Source: Deltaproteobacteria bacterium
Lineage (GTDB): Bacteria; SAR324; NAC60-12
NCBI GenBank assembly: GCA_003541985.1
Contig: DPLM01000001.1
Location: forward strand, 1-8,831
Length of the DNA: 8,831 nt
Reading direction: 5' to 3'
Each line of letters begins with the position of its first letter. Positions within the stretch are counted from its first letter, which is position 1. The notes beneath the pieces were generated by a model, which was given only the letters and a program-made list of their open reading frames with translations, was not told the DNA's origin and ran no database searches. Positions 1 to 6,543 of the stretch are shown piece after piece. The translations under genes and the position numbers were made by a program.

Positions 1-809
1 CGCTCGCTACGTTCGTATCATTGAATCTGCAGCACCTGGCTTCGATAATTTCTGAGCGATCTCTTTAAAAACACTCCGACTTTTTTTACCGGTTAAAATC
101 TGCTCGTAAAAAGGTGATATGGAGTTGCCAGCCACTAGAACTCCGCCATATTGAAAGGTTGAGTTTGTAAGTAGAAGTTCCCTCCTTCCGTTATTTTTCT
201 CGTCCAATCGAAAGTACGTGTGAATCCTTCATAATTTAGTGGCTTTGTCTTGCTGAAGCGCCGTCTCAGCTTGCACAAAGAGGCCGAGCTTCAGTATTGG
301 GGCTTATCGCTGCCCTTGTTCCTGCTGATTCTATTTTATGGATCGACTACATGATTATGGTCCGGTTGAGCCCAGAGATTCCTGCGGCAACGGAGCTTTC
401 AACGGTTTGTAGCGGTTTACTGGTTTCTGTCTATCCGGTAGCTGCAGCGGTCTCAGCATTTATTTTTGCTCCATGGTCTGGCCGATTGGGGCGTAAGCAG
501 CTGCTACTCTACCTGGAATTGGGTTTTGTGATCTCTACCTTTGGCTTTGCCCTCGCTCAAGGAGTGGAGAGCTTCTTTCTATTCCGTATTCTTTCCAGAG
601 CTTTTACTGGACCCATCATGCCGAACTGCCTAGCGTATGCAGGGGAGGTGCTGCAAGGGAACCGAAGGAACCGAGCCCTGACAAACATCATGCTTGGATT
701 CACGCTGGCTTCAATCTTTGGTGTGCCCGTTGGTTCTGTATTGGCAGAATGGATCTCCTGGCGCTGGATCTTCGGTGTGATTGGGCTGGGTGGTTTGCTC
801 TCATTGCTC

Positions 810-812
810 TGA
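810..812 (+). other. In-frame TGA interrupting the MFS transporter
   Basis: The codon lies between GLGGLLSLL and LTGIPPITTG in the same reading frame, with hydrophobic transporter sequence continuing on both sides. A single C-to-T change from CGA would create it. It falls in the central cytoplasmic loop that joins the two halves of an MFS protein. Confidence 0.75.
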
Positions 813-1018
813 TTGACTGGTATTCCACCGATTACTACTGGAGCTGAAAAGATTACGATCCATCTTCAGTACCTCCAAATGTTTGGTCTCTGGAAACGTC
901 AGGAAGTTCGTGGGGTATTTGCAATGCAGTTCTTCATGCTGATCGGGCTGTTTGGTTTCATTCCGCATATGAGTATCTGGTTAATTAACAACTATGGGCT
1001 ATCTGCTTGGGCAATTGG

Positions 1019-1025
1019 TTTTTTT
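1019..1025 (+). other. T7 homopolymer at the transporter frameshift
   Basis: Seven T residues follow GCAATTGG. With seven, the frame runs into a TAG about 20 bases later. With six, the reading continues as AIGFFYMQGGIGSLIGNQ into the long downstream segment ending at 1452. This makes the tract the most economical site of the +1 shift, from replication slippage or a sequencing indel. Confidence 0.7.
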
Positions 1026-1614
1026 CTACATGCAGGGAGGAATTGGTAGCCTGATCGGGAACCAGCTTGCTGGTTGGCTGTGGCTACGAGGATTTTGTTT
1101 CAGTCTGATCGGGATCGGTTCTGTCTTGATGGGGACTGTGCTGATGCTTTCCACTCAAGACCTGTTGCCTGGTCATTGGAGGGGAGGGACGTTTTTTGCC
1201 ATCATGTTCGGTGGGTCTATGCAGATGCCTGGCCTGCAAGCCATCCTGGTTGAACTAACGGGCAAGGAAATTCGAGGACGTCTGATGGCGATGTGTATGA
1301 TCGTGTCCAACATTACGATGGGACTCGGAGGTTTCTGGAGTACGGGTTTGCTCTCTATGGAAAATGGTTATCTACTGGTGACAGATCAGGTCGGGCTGGT
1401 TTCGATGTTGACTTTGCTGGCCGTTCTTCCGCTGATCTGGCTGATTCAGTAATAGCAACGCAGTACGCCTCAGCCCACAATTTGAATCTTTTTGCTACCG
1501 TGTGAAAAATTACTTCGATTTGCTCTGACTGGGGATTTTCCAAAAGCACCATTCCGCTTGCCTCTCTAACAAACTGGGCCTAGTTTGATCGACTTTCCTG
1601 AATTTCTGGATTTA

Positions 1615-1620
1615 TATACT
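1615..1620 (+). promoter_or_regulatory. Possible -10 box (TATACT) before dgcN
   Basis: TATACT resembles a sigma-70 -10 hexamer and lies about 90 bases before the dgcN start. No good -35 sits 16-18 bases upstream (GACTTT/ACTTTC). A TTGATC at 1585-1590 is too far away. A start here would place the nested inverted repeat at 1639-1670 in the 5' leader. Confidence 0.25.
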
Positions 1621-1638
1621 GACAAAAAGCTCAAGGTG

Positions 1639-1670
1639 CTGTTAAAGAGTGAGCAGTACTGCCTTAACAG
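1639..1670. promoter_or_regulatory. Nested inverted repeat in the dgcN leader
   Basis: CTGTTAA (1639-1645) and TTAACAG (1664-1670) are perfect 7-base inverted arms. Inside them is a perfect 10-base palindrome, GCAGTACTGC (1653-1662), with a centre about 3 bases from that of the outer repeat. The element lies 37-68 bases upstream of the dgcN ATG, a natural place for an operator or an RNA hairpin acting on dgcNA. No regulator gene is visible in the window, so the assignment is positional only. Confidence 0.35.
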
Positions 1671-1706
1671 TGATCCAGACGACGCTCCTCTGTGTAAACA
1701 TTGACT

Positions 1707-2783
1707 ATGACTAGCAAACAACCGGCGTTGATCTTGGCCTCAGGTGGATTCAACGGTAAGCTTGCCAAAACAGCTTTTGGCCTGATTCGTAGTAGCGAAC
1801 GCTTTCAGATCGTGGGTGTTCTTGATCCAGAACAGGCAGGACAAGAAGCAGGACGAATTGTTGATGGAAAAGACCGTGGAATAGGCATCTATGCCAGCGT
1901 CGCCGAAGCGTATGCCCAGGCTGAAATAACACCGGAAGTGGCCATCATTGGAGTAGCGATCGCGGGCGGGAAGCTCAATGACAATCTGAGGTGCGCTGTG
2001 ACTGAAGCCCTACGTCAGGGTTTGATGATTGTCAACGGCCTGCATAGTTGGCTTGCTGAAGATCCAGAGATAGTGGCCTTGGCACAACATTATGGTGGAA
2101 GTTTACTAGACTTGCGGAAGCCACGATCACGAGAGCAGTTGAGGTTCTGGTGTGGGGGAATTCTCGACGTCAAGGCACCACGTATTGTGGTGATGGGGAC
2201 CGACTGTGCACTGGGCAAGCGCACCACAGCCCGCTGGTTACGAGATGCCTGTCAGGCAGAAGGAATAAAGACTGAATTGATCTACACCGGTCAAACCGGC
2301 TGGATGCAGTCTGCCCATGACTATGGCTTTATCCTAGATGCAACTCCCAATGACTTCGTCAGTGGTGAACTAGAAGGTGCAATCATGCGCTGTGATCATG
2401 AACTTGCACCTCAATTGATTCTGATCGAAGGACAATCTGCTCTGCGCAATCCAAGTGGCCCTTGTGGAGCAGAGTTTCTCTTATCAGCTCAAGCCAAGGG
2501 AGTGATATTGCAGCATGCTCCAGCACGTGAACTCTATAAAACCACAGACCGGCCTTGGCCCATGGCGGACATTGCCGATGACATCAAGATCATTCAACTC
2601 TATGGATCTGAGGTGCTTGCTGTGACCCTCAACGCAGATGGGATTGCGATAGAATATCGAGAAGGAGTACGGGTGGAACTGGAACAACGCCTGGGGCTGC
2701 CGGTTTTTCTGCCATTGGAGCAGGGTGTGTCCAATATCCTATCATTGATGCGTGACTTCGTTGCTCGGGAGGTCCAACCATGA
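1707..2783 (+). CDS. dgcN: D-glutamate N-acetyltransferase DgcN (DUF1611)
   Basis: DUF1611-family cytoplasmic protein, 358 residues, a full length for the family. Characterised DgcN acetylates D-glutamate to N-acetyl-D-glutamate as the first step of the DgcN-DgcA route. Residues 1-150 form an alpha/beta domain (N-terminal strand PALILASGG). The C-terminal part starts with a P-loop-like motif GTDCALGKRTT (164-174), the hallmark of DUF1611, followed by TGQTGWMQ (194-201) and the acidic strand LILIEGQSAL (237-246). The start is taken as the ATG at 1707; an in-frame TTG lies six bases earlier, and neither has a clear Shine-Dalgarno sequence. The gene overlaps dgcA by four bases (ATGA), indicating an operon. 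The family call is firm. The enzymatic role rests on the family plus the dgcA neighbour; older databases call it an NAD-dependent epimerase/dehydratase. Confidence 0.88.
   Translation: MTSKQPALILASGGFNGKLAKTAFGLIRSSERFQIVGVLDPEQAGQEAGRIVDGKDRGIGIYASVAEAYAQAEITPEVAIIGVAIAGGKLNDNLRCAVTEALRQGLMIVNGLHSWLAEDPEIVALAQHYGGSLLDLRKPRSREQLRFWCGGILDVKAPRIVVMGTDCALGKRTTARWLRDACQAEGIKTELIYTGQTGWMQSAHDYGFILDATPNDFVSGELEGAIMRCDHELAPQLILIEGQSALRNPSGPCGAEFLLSAQAKGVILQHAPARELYKTTDRPWPMADIADDIKIIQLYGSEVLAVTLNADGIAIEYREGVRVELEQRLGLPVFLPLEQGVSNILSLMRDFVAREVQP
2768..2773 (+). promoter_or_regulatory. Strong Shine-Dalgarno for dgcA inside dgcN
   Basis: GGAGGT lies six bases before the dgcA ATG at 2780, within the last codons of dgcN. 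With the ATGA stop/start overlap it points to translational coupling and fixes the dgcA start. Confidence 0.75.
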
Positions 2784-3841
2784 AACTAACATCCTGCCGT
2801 GTTTTTCAAGAATGCATTCCTCTGACTCAGCCGTTCACGATCTCCTATAACACGACAGAAGCGATTACGCTTCACTTTGTTGAGTGGCAAACTGACACAG
2901 GTCACCATGGTTGGGGTTCAGCCAGTCCTGGGCCACGAGTTACGGGAGAAACGGACGAGGTTTGCAACGCAGCTCTCCAGGCTATGAGTGCGTTTCAAGG
3001 GGAAGATGTTCGTCATCTCCCCCGTTTGCTGCGCCAACTGGAGACAGAGTTCCCCAAGGCCCCTGCAGCTCGGGCTGCTGTTGATATGGCTTTGCATGAC
3101 CTGCTTGCTCGTCAACTGGAGCTGCCGTTGACAGACATGCTTGGCAGGTGTCATGCCGCTTTACCGACTTCAGTGACCTTGGGCTTGCGTTCCTTGGATG
3201 AAACGCTTGGCGAAGCGAAGGAGAAAGTTGCTCAGGGCTTTAGTGTCCTCAAAGTTAAATTGGGTCAGGATTCTGAAGCAGATTTGGAATTGTTACGACG
3301 ACTGAGAGAAGAACTTTCTCGGGATATCCTCCTAAGAGTCGATCCAAATCAAGGCTATGATCTGCAAGCTCTAAGGACCATTCTGACTAAATTTGATGAG
3401 TTGCGCCTGGAGTTTGTGGAGCAGCCAATGCCTGTTTCACAAACAGAGGAGTTACGGTCACTGCCAGCAGTACAGCGCCAGCACTTGGTGTTGGATGAAA
3501 GCCTACAAAGTCCTGGAGATGCACTGCGTTACGGATTTCAGGATCCACTTTGTGGAGGCTTCAATATTAAGCTGATGAAGTGCGGTGGTCTAGGACCTGC
3601 GCGTCAGATTGCCAATCTATCTGAACAGACAGGTCGTACGCTGATGTGGGGGTGTAATGACGAGAGTCGACTCAGTTTGGCTGCCGCATTGCACCAAGCG
3701 TTGGCCTGCCCGACTACGCGATATTTGGATCTGGATGGTGATCTTGATCTTGTTCATGATCCAGCCCAAGGGGGCTACACCATTGAAAAGGGTGTCATGA
3801 TTCCTCTTGAACAACCAGGACTTGGAATTACTGTGCCTTGA
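2780..3841 (+). CDS. dgcA: N-acetyl-D-glutamate racemase DgcA (dipeptide-epimerase-like)
   Basis: Enolase superfamily, muconate-lactonizing-enzyme subgroup, 353 residues and complete. In the DgcN-DgcA pathway it inverts N-acetyl-D-glutamate to N-acetyl-L-glutamate, which then joins ordinary glutamate metabolism. The N-terminal capping domain (about 1-125) is followed by a beta/alpha barrel carrying the expected set: KxK as K158-V-K160, metal ligands D188 (RVDPNQ), E214 (FVEQP) and D239 (VLDES), and the opposing lysine in NIKLMKCGG (K264 or K267). The late barrel strand has DLDG (317-320), as in L-Ala-D/L-Glu epimerases, so sequence alone would also fit a murein-dipeptide epimerase. The coupled DUF1611 gene favours DgcA. 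The ATG is set by GGAGGT six bases upstream and overlaps the dgcN stop. Confidence 0.88.
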   Translation: MKLTSCRVFQECIPLTQPFTISYNTTEAITLHFVEWQTDTGHHGWGSASPGPRVTGETDEVCNAALQAMSAFQGEDVRHLPRLLRQLETEFPKAPAARAAVDMALHDLLARQLELPLTDMLGRCHAALPTSVTLGLRSLDETLGEAKEKVAQGFSVLKVKLGQDSEADLELLRRLREELSRDILLRVDPNQGYDLQALRTILTKFDELRLEFVEQPMPVSQTEELRSLPAVQRQHLVLDESLQSPGDALRYGFQDPLCGGFNIKLMKCGGLGPARQIANLSEQTGRTLMWGCNDESRLSLAAALHQALACPTTRYLDLDGDLDLVHDPAQGGYTIEKGVMIPLEQPGLGITVP

Positions 3842-3934
3842 GGGGAGTTCTACCCCAATGGTTCAACGGTGTTCAACAAAAAGGAATGCTTCCTGCTACA
3901 GATCGATTGTTCCCAGTGCCTAAACTGAGAACAT

Positions 3935-3940
3935 TATAAT
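3935..3940 (+). promoter_or_regulatory. TATAAT -10-like box
   Basis: An exact TATAAT consensus is present, but the -35 is poor: CCCAGT at the 17-base spacing, and TTGTTC at 3907-3912 only with a 22-base spacer. Transcription from here would carry the tandem hairpins at 3974-4039 into the leader of the HTTM gene, or produce a separate small RNA. Confidence 0.35.
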
Positions 3941-3973
3941 TTCTCTGACGGAGGATTGGGCCGTTGGGGAGAT

Positions 3974-4000
3974 GATCCTGATCCTGCGACAATCAGGATC
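3974..4000. repeat. Perfect 9-bp inverted repeat, 9-base loop
   Basis: GATCCTGAT (3974-3982) pairs perfectly with ATCAGGATC (3992-4000) around the loop CCTGCGACA. No T-tract follows, so it is not a typical intrinsic terminator. It is followed at once by a second hairpin. It could be an RNA structure in the leader of the downstream gene or a 3' stabilising hairpin of the dgcNA message. Confidence 0.5.
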
Positions 4001-4039
4001 TGGGAGTTCTGCTGTGCTTGGCGTTCGGTGGAACTCCCA
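4001..4039. repeat. Perfect 9-bp inverted repeat, 21-base loop
   Basis: TGGGAGTTC (4001-4009) is the exact reverse complement of GAACTCCCA (4031-4039). It abuts the preceding inverted repeat with no gap. Its core GGGAGTTC also appears right after the dgcA stop at 3843-3850, so alternative pairing with 4031-4038 is possible. No poly-T follows. Confidence 0.45.
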
Positions 4040-4168
4040 TGCTTTTGCGTGCTACTGCGAGATGCCTCCTCTCCCTTCTCAACTCATTTTTGCTGAAGAA
4101 AACGCAGAACAGTTCATCATCTGAATCTTCTGTCAATTGCATTGGTTTCCATTTCACAACTCTACAAA

Positions 4169-5980
4169 ATGCACTGGATTCTCCGCCCTCTGAGTCTGGA
4201 CCTTCGTGGACTAGCTACACTCCGTATTTTGCTTGGAATGCTGGTGTTATTAGATGCATGGATTCGTAGTAGCGACTTAATTGCTCACTATGGAGATTCA
4301 GGAGTTTTACCCCGATCTGTCCTGCTAACCGAATTCAGCAATCCCTACCATTTCTCTCTATTGTTTCTTAGCGGACAACCGCTTTGGGTAGGACTTTGCC
4401 TTGTGATATATGGGTGTTCTGGTCTGGCCTTAGCCTTTGGTTGGCGTACTTGGTGGAGCACCCTGATAGCTTGGTTACTGATGTTGTCACTTCATAATCG
4501 TAATCCAGTCGTCCTCAACGCTGGGGATGTCTACTTCAGAGTTCTGCTCTGTTGGGGTCTCTTTCTACCATTAGCAGCCCGTTGCTCTCTTGATCGAGCT
4601 CGAAGTCTGACAGGCTTCAAACCTGCTGTGAACCTGAGCGAACAGGAAGTCCTCACAGGTGGGTCGGTTGGTTTGGTTTTACAGGTGGTGCTGATGTATA
4701 TCTGTACAGCAGCGCTCAAGACCTCAACAGAATGGTGGCCAGAGGGGACAGCTGTCTGGTATGCGATCACCTGGGAGCAATTCACTACTCCGTTTGGAGA
4801 CTGGCTTCAAAATTTTCCTGAGTTGCTGAAATGGCTGACGTGGGGAGTCTATGGAGTTGAATGGGCTGGACCGTTACTGCTACTCTGCCCATTTTGGCAT
4901 GCCTGGATACGTACCATCGGTGTACTGTTGCTCATTTCACTTCATCTTGGCCTAATTTTGACGATGGAGTTGGGTTTCTTCCCCTGGATCTGCATTGCGG
5001 TACTGCTTAGCTTATTTCCCAAAGGAATCTGGGACTGGTTATCTTCCAGAAATTGGTTGCGCCGTGTTCCTGCCGAAAACCTGATCCTTTATTACGATCA
5101 GGACTGTAGTTTTTGCCAACGAATGGTTGGAGTGTTACGCGAATTTGTTTTGTTTGGCCAAGCAGAAATTCGGCCAATCCAAGCCGATTCGGTGGTATAT
5201 GCCCTTTTTGATAATGAAGCCCCCAGTAGCTGGGTTGTGCAGCAGGGAGAACACTATGCGTTTGCTGGTGAGGGACTCTGGCTGGTATTGCAGCAATCTC
5301 CTTGGTCTGCATGGTCAGCCCGTTTTTGGCCTGAAGCGAAGACTTTAGCTTCTTTAGAGAGCCTGTATGCCTGGGTCGTGCGTCGTCGACCTCAGTTAGG
5401 TCGCTCGACCGCTTGGATCGGTTCACGCCGACTCCCGCCCAAAGCTGTTCCTAACCGATATCTTTCAACAGTAGCCTTGATCTTGATTGTATTGGTTGTG
5501 GGCTACAACCTGCGCTACAGCTTTTTCAATGAAGTTCCTTTGTCCCCATCGGTCAAGACTTTGTTTGCAGCATTGAGGTTGGATCAATACTGGAACATGT
5601 TTTCTCCTCAGCCTAGTAAAGATGATGGTTGGTTTGTGATGGAAGGAGAACTTCGTGATGGGACTCCCGTTGATGTGTACCGACTCCAACTGGGAGAGGT
5701 TTCTTTTGACAAACCAGATGATCCCTCTGCGTACTATCCAAACCAGCGCTGGCGAAAATACTTGATGAATCTTTGGCTAAAGAAATACAAAGACTACCGT
5801 CTCCACTACGGACGCTATCTCTGTCGTCAATGGAATAGCCGAGAAACGGAACGAGAGCGGAAGTTAACCACCTTTCGGATACACTTCGTGTTGGAAAGAT
5901 CAGGACTCCCCGGCCAACCTGCAAAACCAACAGAGAAACGAATCATTTGGAGACATGATTGCTTCAAAAAAAAAGGCTGA
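4169..5980 (+). CDS. HTTM (VKGC-like) membrane protein fused to a DCC thiol-oxidoreductase-like domain
   Basis: A 603-residue multi-pass inner-membrane protein. Residues 1-285 form the horizontally transferred transmembrane (HTTM) domain related to vitamin K-dependent gamma-carboxylase: about six hydrophobic helices and the family-typical LHNRNPVVLNAGD stretch (108-120). Residues 306-410 form a DCC (DUF393) domain starting ILYYDQDCSFCQRM, with the paired cysteines C313 and C316 of a thioredoxin-like CxxC centre. A further helix (431-449) leads to a soluble tail with DQYWNMFSPQP (472-482) and DGWFVMEGELRDGTPVD, also usual in this family. Bacterial function is not established; a redox or quinone-linked modification role is inference. 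An in-frame TTG at 4142 would add nine residues. The ATG at 4169 fits the family start better, though neither has a clear ribosome binding site. The C-terminus is basic, encoded by an A9 run. Confidence 0.82.
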   Translation: MHWILRPLSLDLRGLATLRILLGMLVLLDAWIRSSDLIAHYGDSGVLPRSVLLTEFSNPYHFSLLFLSGQPLWVGLCLVIYGCSGLALAFGWRTWWSTLIAWLLMLSLHNRNPVVLNAGDVYFRVLLCWGLFLPLAARCSLDRARSLTGFKPAVNLSEQEVLTGGSVGLVLQVVLMYICTAALKTSTEWWPEGTAVWYAITWEQFTTPFGDWLQNFPELLKWLTWGVYGVEWAGPLLLLCPFWHAWIRTIGVLLLISLHLGLILTMELGFFPWICIAVLLSLFPKGIWDWLSSRNWLRRVPAENLILYYDQDCSFCQRMVGVLREFVLFGQAEIRPIQADSVVYALFDNEAPSSWVVQQGEHYAFAGEGLWLVLQQSPWSAWSARFWPEAKTLASLESLYAWVVRRRPQLGRSTAWIGSRRLPPKAVPNRYLSTVALILIVLVVGYNLRYSFFNEVPLSPSVKTLFAALRLDQYWNMFSPQPSKDDGWFVMEGELRDGTPVDVYRLQLGEVSFDKPDDPSAYYPNQRWRKYLMNLWLKKYKDYRLHYGRYLCRQWNSRETERERKLTTFRIHFVLERSGLPGQPAKPTEKRIIWRHDCFKKKG

Positions 5981-5996
5981 AACGTTCTTTAAGTTG

Positions 5997-6428
5997 TTAG
6001 TGAAGTTGTTGATGGAGAGCCCAAGCGAGCAGGGAACCCCTCGCGGTCCAGGCGAGGGTGCGAATCCAATTTGTTTGTACAAGTAGTTGCTGGGCATAGG
6101 AGTCGTAACGCTCTGAGAGACGCAGGTGCTGAGGAACCTGTAACCAAAATGTAGAAGCCCAAATGAGCACAAGCAGTCCCAGTGTGGTTCCCAATAACGT
6201 CGATGATAAGCCAGGAGGAGGTAACCACCAGAGCAGAAGTGCAGAAAACAACTCCAGCAACATGGGGCCAATCACAACCCAAGCAGTTCGGTGAGTATTG
6301 CGACTTTCATAAGCAGGGAAGGCTGCATCGGGAATGTTTGCAAAGAGAGGATAGTGAACAACTTGGATCAGCCAGATCAAGCCAACCATGTACCAGGTAA
6401 CGATCAGATTCAGTAGCAGCCAAGTCAT
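5997..6428 (-). CDS. Conserved four-helix membrane protein of unknown function
   Basis: A 143-residue hydrophobic protein with predicted membrane segments at about 2-23, 48-69, 75-94 and possibly 121-140. Conserved-looking positions include VVHYPLF (23-29), YESRNTHR (40-47), QVPQHLRL (97-104) and TNWIRTLAWTARG (119-131). I associate this pattern with an uncharacterised small membrane family, so no function is offered. The start is the ATG at 6428 because AAGGA lies six bases upstream; an in-frame TTG at 6455 would add nine residues but has no such site. The gene converges on the HTTM gene with only 16 bases between stop codons, so the two are not co-transcribed and may interfere at their 3' ends. 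Confidence 0.75.
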   Translation of the reverse strand: MTWLLLNLIVTWYMVGLIWLIQVVHYPLFANIPDAAFPAYESRNTHRTAWVVIGPMLLELFSALLLWWLPPPGLSSTLLGTTLGLLVLIWASTFWLQVPQHLRLSERYDSYAQQLLVQTNWIRTLAWTARGSLLAWALHQQLH

Positions 6429-6478
6429 TAATCTTCCTTGTGGGTTTGCTGACAAAGATCTTGGACTTGATGGAATTC

Positions 6479-6514
6479 ACTGTACATTCTTAACTGTACA
6501 AATATTATTATATG
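6479..6514 (+). promoter_or_regulatory. Putative rpmJ promoter/operator with repeated ACTGTACA
   Basis: ACTGTACA occurs twice as an exact direct repeat, 14 bases apart (6479-6486 and 6493-6500). Because TGTACA is self-complementary the pair is also a dyad. It is followed by an AT-rich stretch with -10-like TATTAT (6503-6508) and TATATG (6509-6514), 30-35 bases before the rpmJ ATG. CTGTAC at 6480-6485 would be a weak -35 at 17-base spacing, so a protein bound at the repeats would cover the promoter. The regulator is unknown. Zinc-independent L36 paralogs elsewhere are Zur-controlled, but this is not an obvious Zur box. Confidence 0.4.
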
Positions 6515-6543
6515 TTTTTTTAATTTCTATTGGAGTATCCAAA

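Larger units (their letters stand above)
240..1452 (+). pseudogene. Broken MFS (DHA1-like) transporter pseudogene
   Basis: Across three reading segments the sequence encodes one roughly 400-residue major facilitator superfamily transporter with about 12 hydrophobic segments. The N-terminal half has the loop 2-3 motif GRLGRK (near 480-498) and a TM5-like glycine/proline-rich stretch ending in WISWRWIFG, as in proton-driven DHA1 exporters and importers. Two lesions are visible. An in-frame TGA at 810-812 falls between the two six-helix halves, where CGA to TGA would explain it. A +1 frameshift sits at the T7 run 1019-1025; removing one T restores the reading GFFYMQGGIGSLIG. The N-terminus is also doubtful: protein-like sequence (AEAPSAQLAQRGRASVLG) runs upstream of the TTG at 297, but only to a stop at 237-239 and without an ATG. 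Substrate is unknown. Its position upstream of dgcN suggests, without proof, D-glutamate or a related compound. Two independent assembly errors would be the alternative. Confidence 0.8.
1585..1704 (+). other. 39-codon ORF of uncertain status upstream of dgcN
   Basis: From a TTG at 1585 an open frame reads through IDFPEFLDLYTDKKLKVLL and ends DDAPLCKH at a TGA (1702-1704), two bases before the dgcN ATG. The composition looks protein-like rather than random, with hydrophobic and charged residues alternating as in a helix. There is no convincing ribosome binding site before the TTG, and the frame is closed by a TAA at 1567-1569. It may be the C-terminal remnant of a decayed gene, a leader peptide for dgcN, or chance. 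I do not recognise a family. It overlaps the inverted repeats at 1639-1670. Confidence 0.25.
3842..4168. other. Structured intergenic region between dgcA and the HTTM gene
   Basis: No convincing gene is seen in these 327 bases. Contents in order: a short GGGG/CCCC hairpin just after the dgcA stop (3842-3856); an exact TATAAT (3935-3940); GGAGG (3950-3954); two tandem inverted repeats (3974-4000 and 4001-4039). A 50-codon ATG ORF (3972-4124, beginning MILILRQSGSG) passes through both repeats, but its ATG abuts GGGGAG too closely for normal initiation and it resembles no family I know. The octamer GGGAGTTC occurs at both 3843-3850 and 4002-4009. Confidence 0.5.

Noticed and set aside
7..207. 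Minus-strand 66-codon ORF reading ELLLTNSTFQYGG, faintly like the N-terminus of peptidase E (S51)
   Set aside because: TTG start without a ribosome binding site, resemblance limited to about eight residues, no catalytic region, stop after 66 codons. At most a gene remnant.
810..812. TGA read as selenocysteine or tryptophan
   Set aside because: TGA ends dgcN, dgcA and other genes here as a normal stop, and no SECIS-like hairpin was evident right after it.
1019..1025. Programmed frameshifting at the T7 tract
   Set aside because: The same gene also has an in-frame TGA and no good start, so decay or sequence error is simpler than recoding.
3974..4039. Intrinsic terminator for dgcNA
   Set aside because: Stems are strong, but no T-tract follows either one and they lie more than 130 bases after the dgcA stop.
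3972..4124. 50-codon ATG ORF in the dgcA-HTTM gap
   Set aside because: Its ATG directly abuts GGGGAG, it runs through two perfect inverted repeats, and it resembles no known family.
5007..5426. 139-codon minus-strand ORF inside the HTTM/DCC gene
   Set aside because: Shadow frame opposite the conserved DCC domain, with no recognisable motif.
6388..6543. Upstream extension of the L36 frame
   Set aside because: L36 begins at MKVLAS with GGAG eight bases upstream; the extension crosses the promoter region and an opposite-strand gene.
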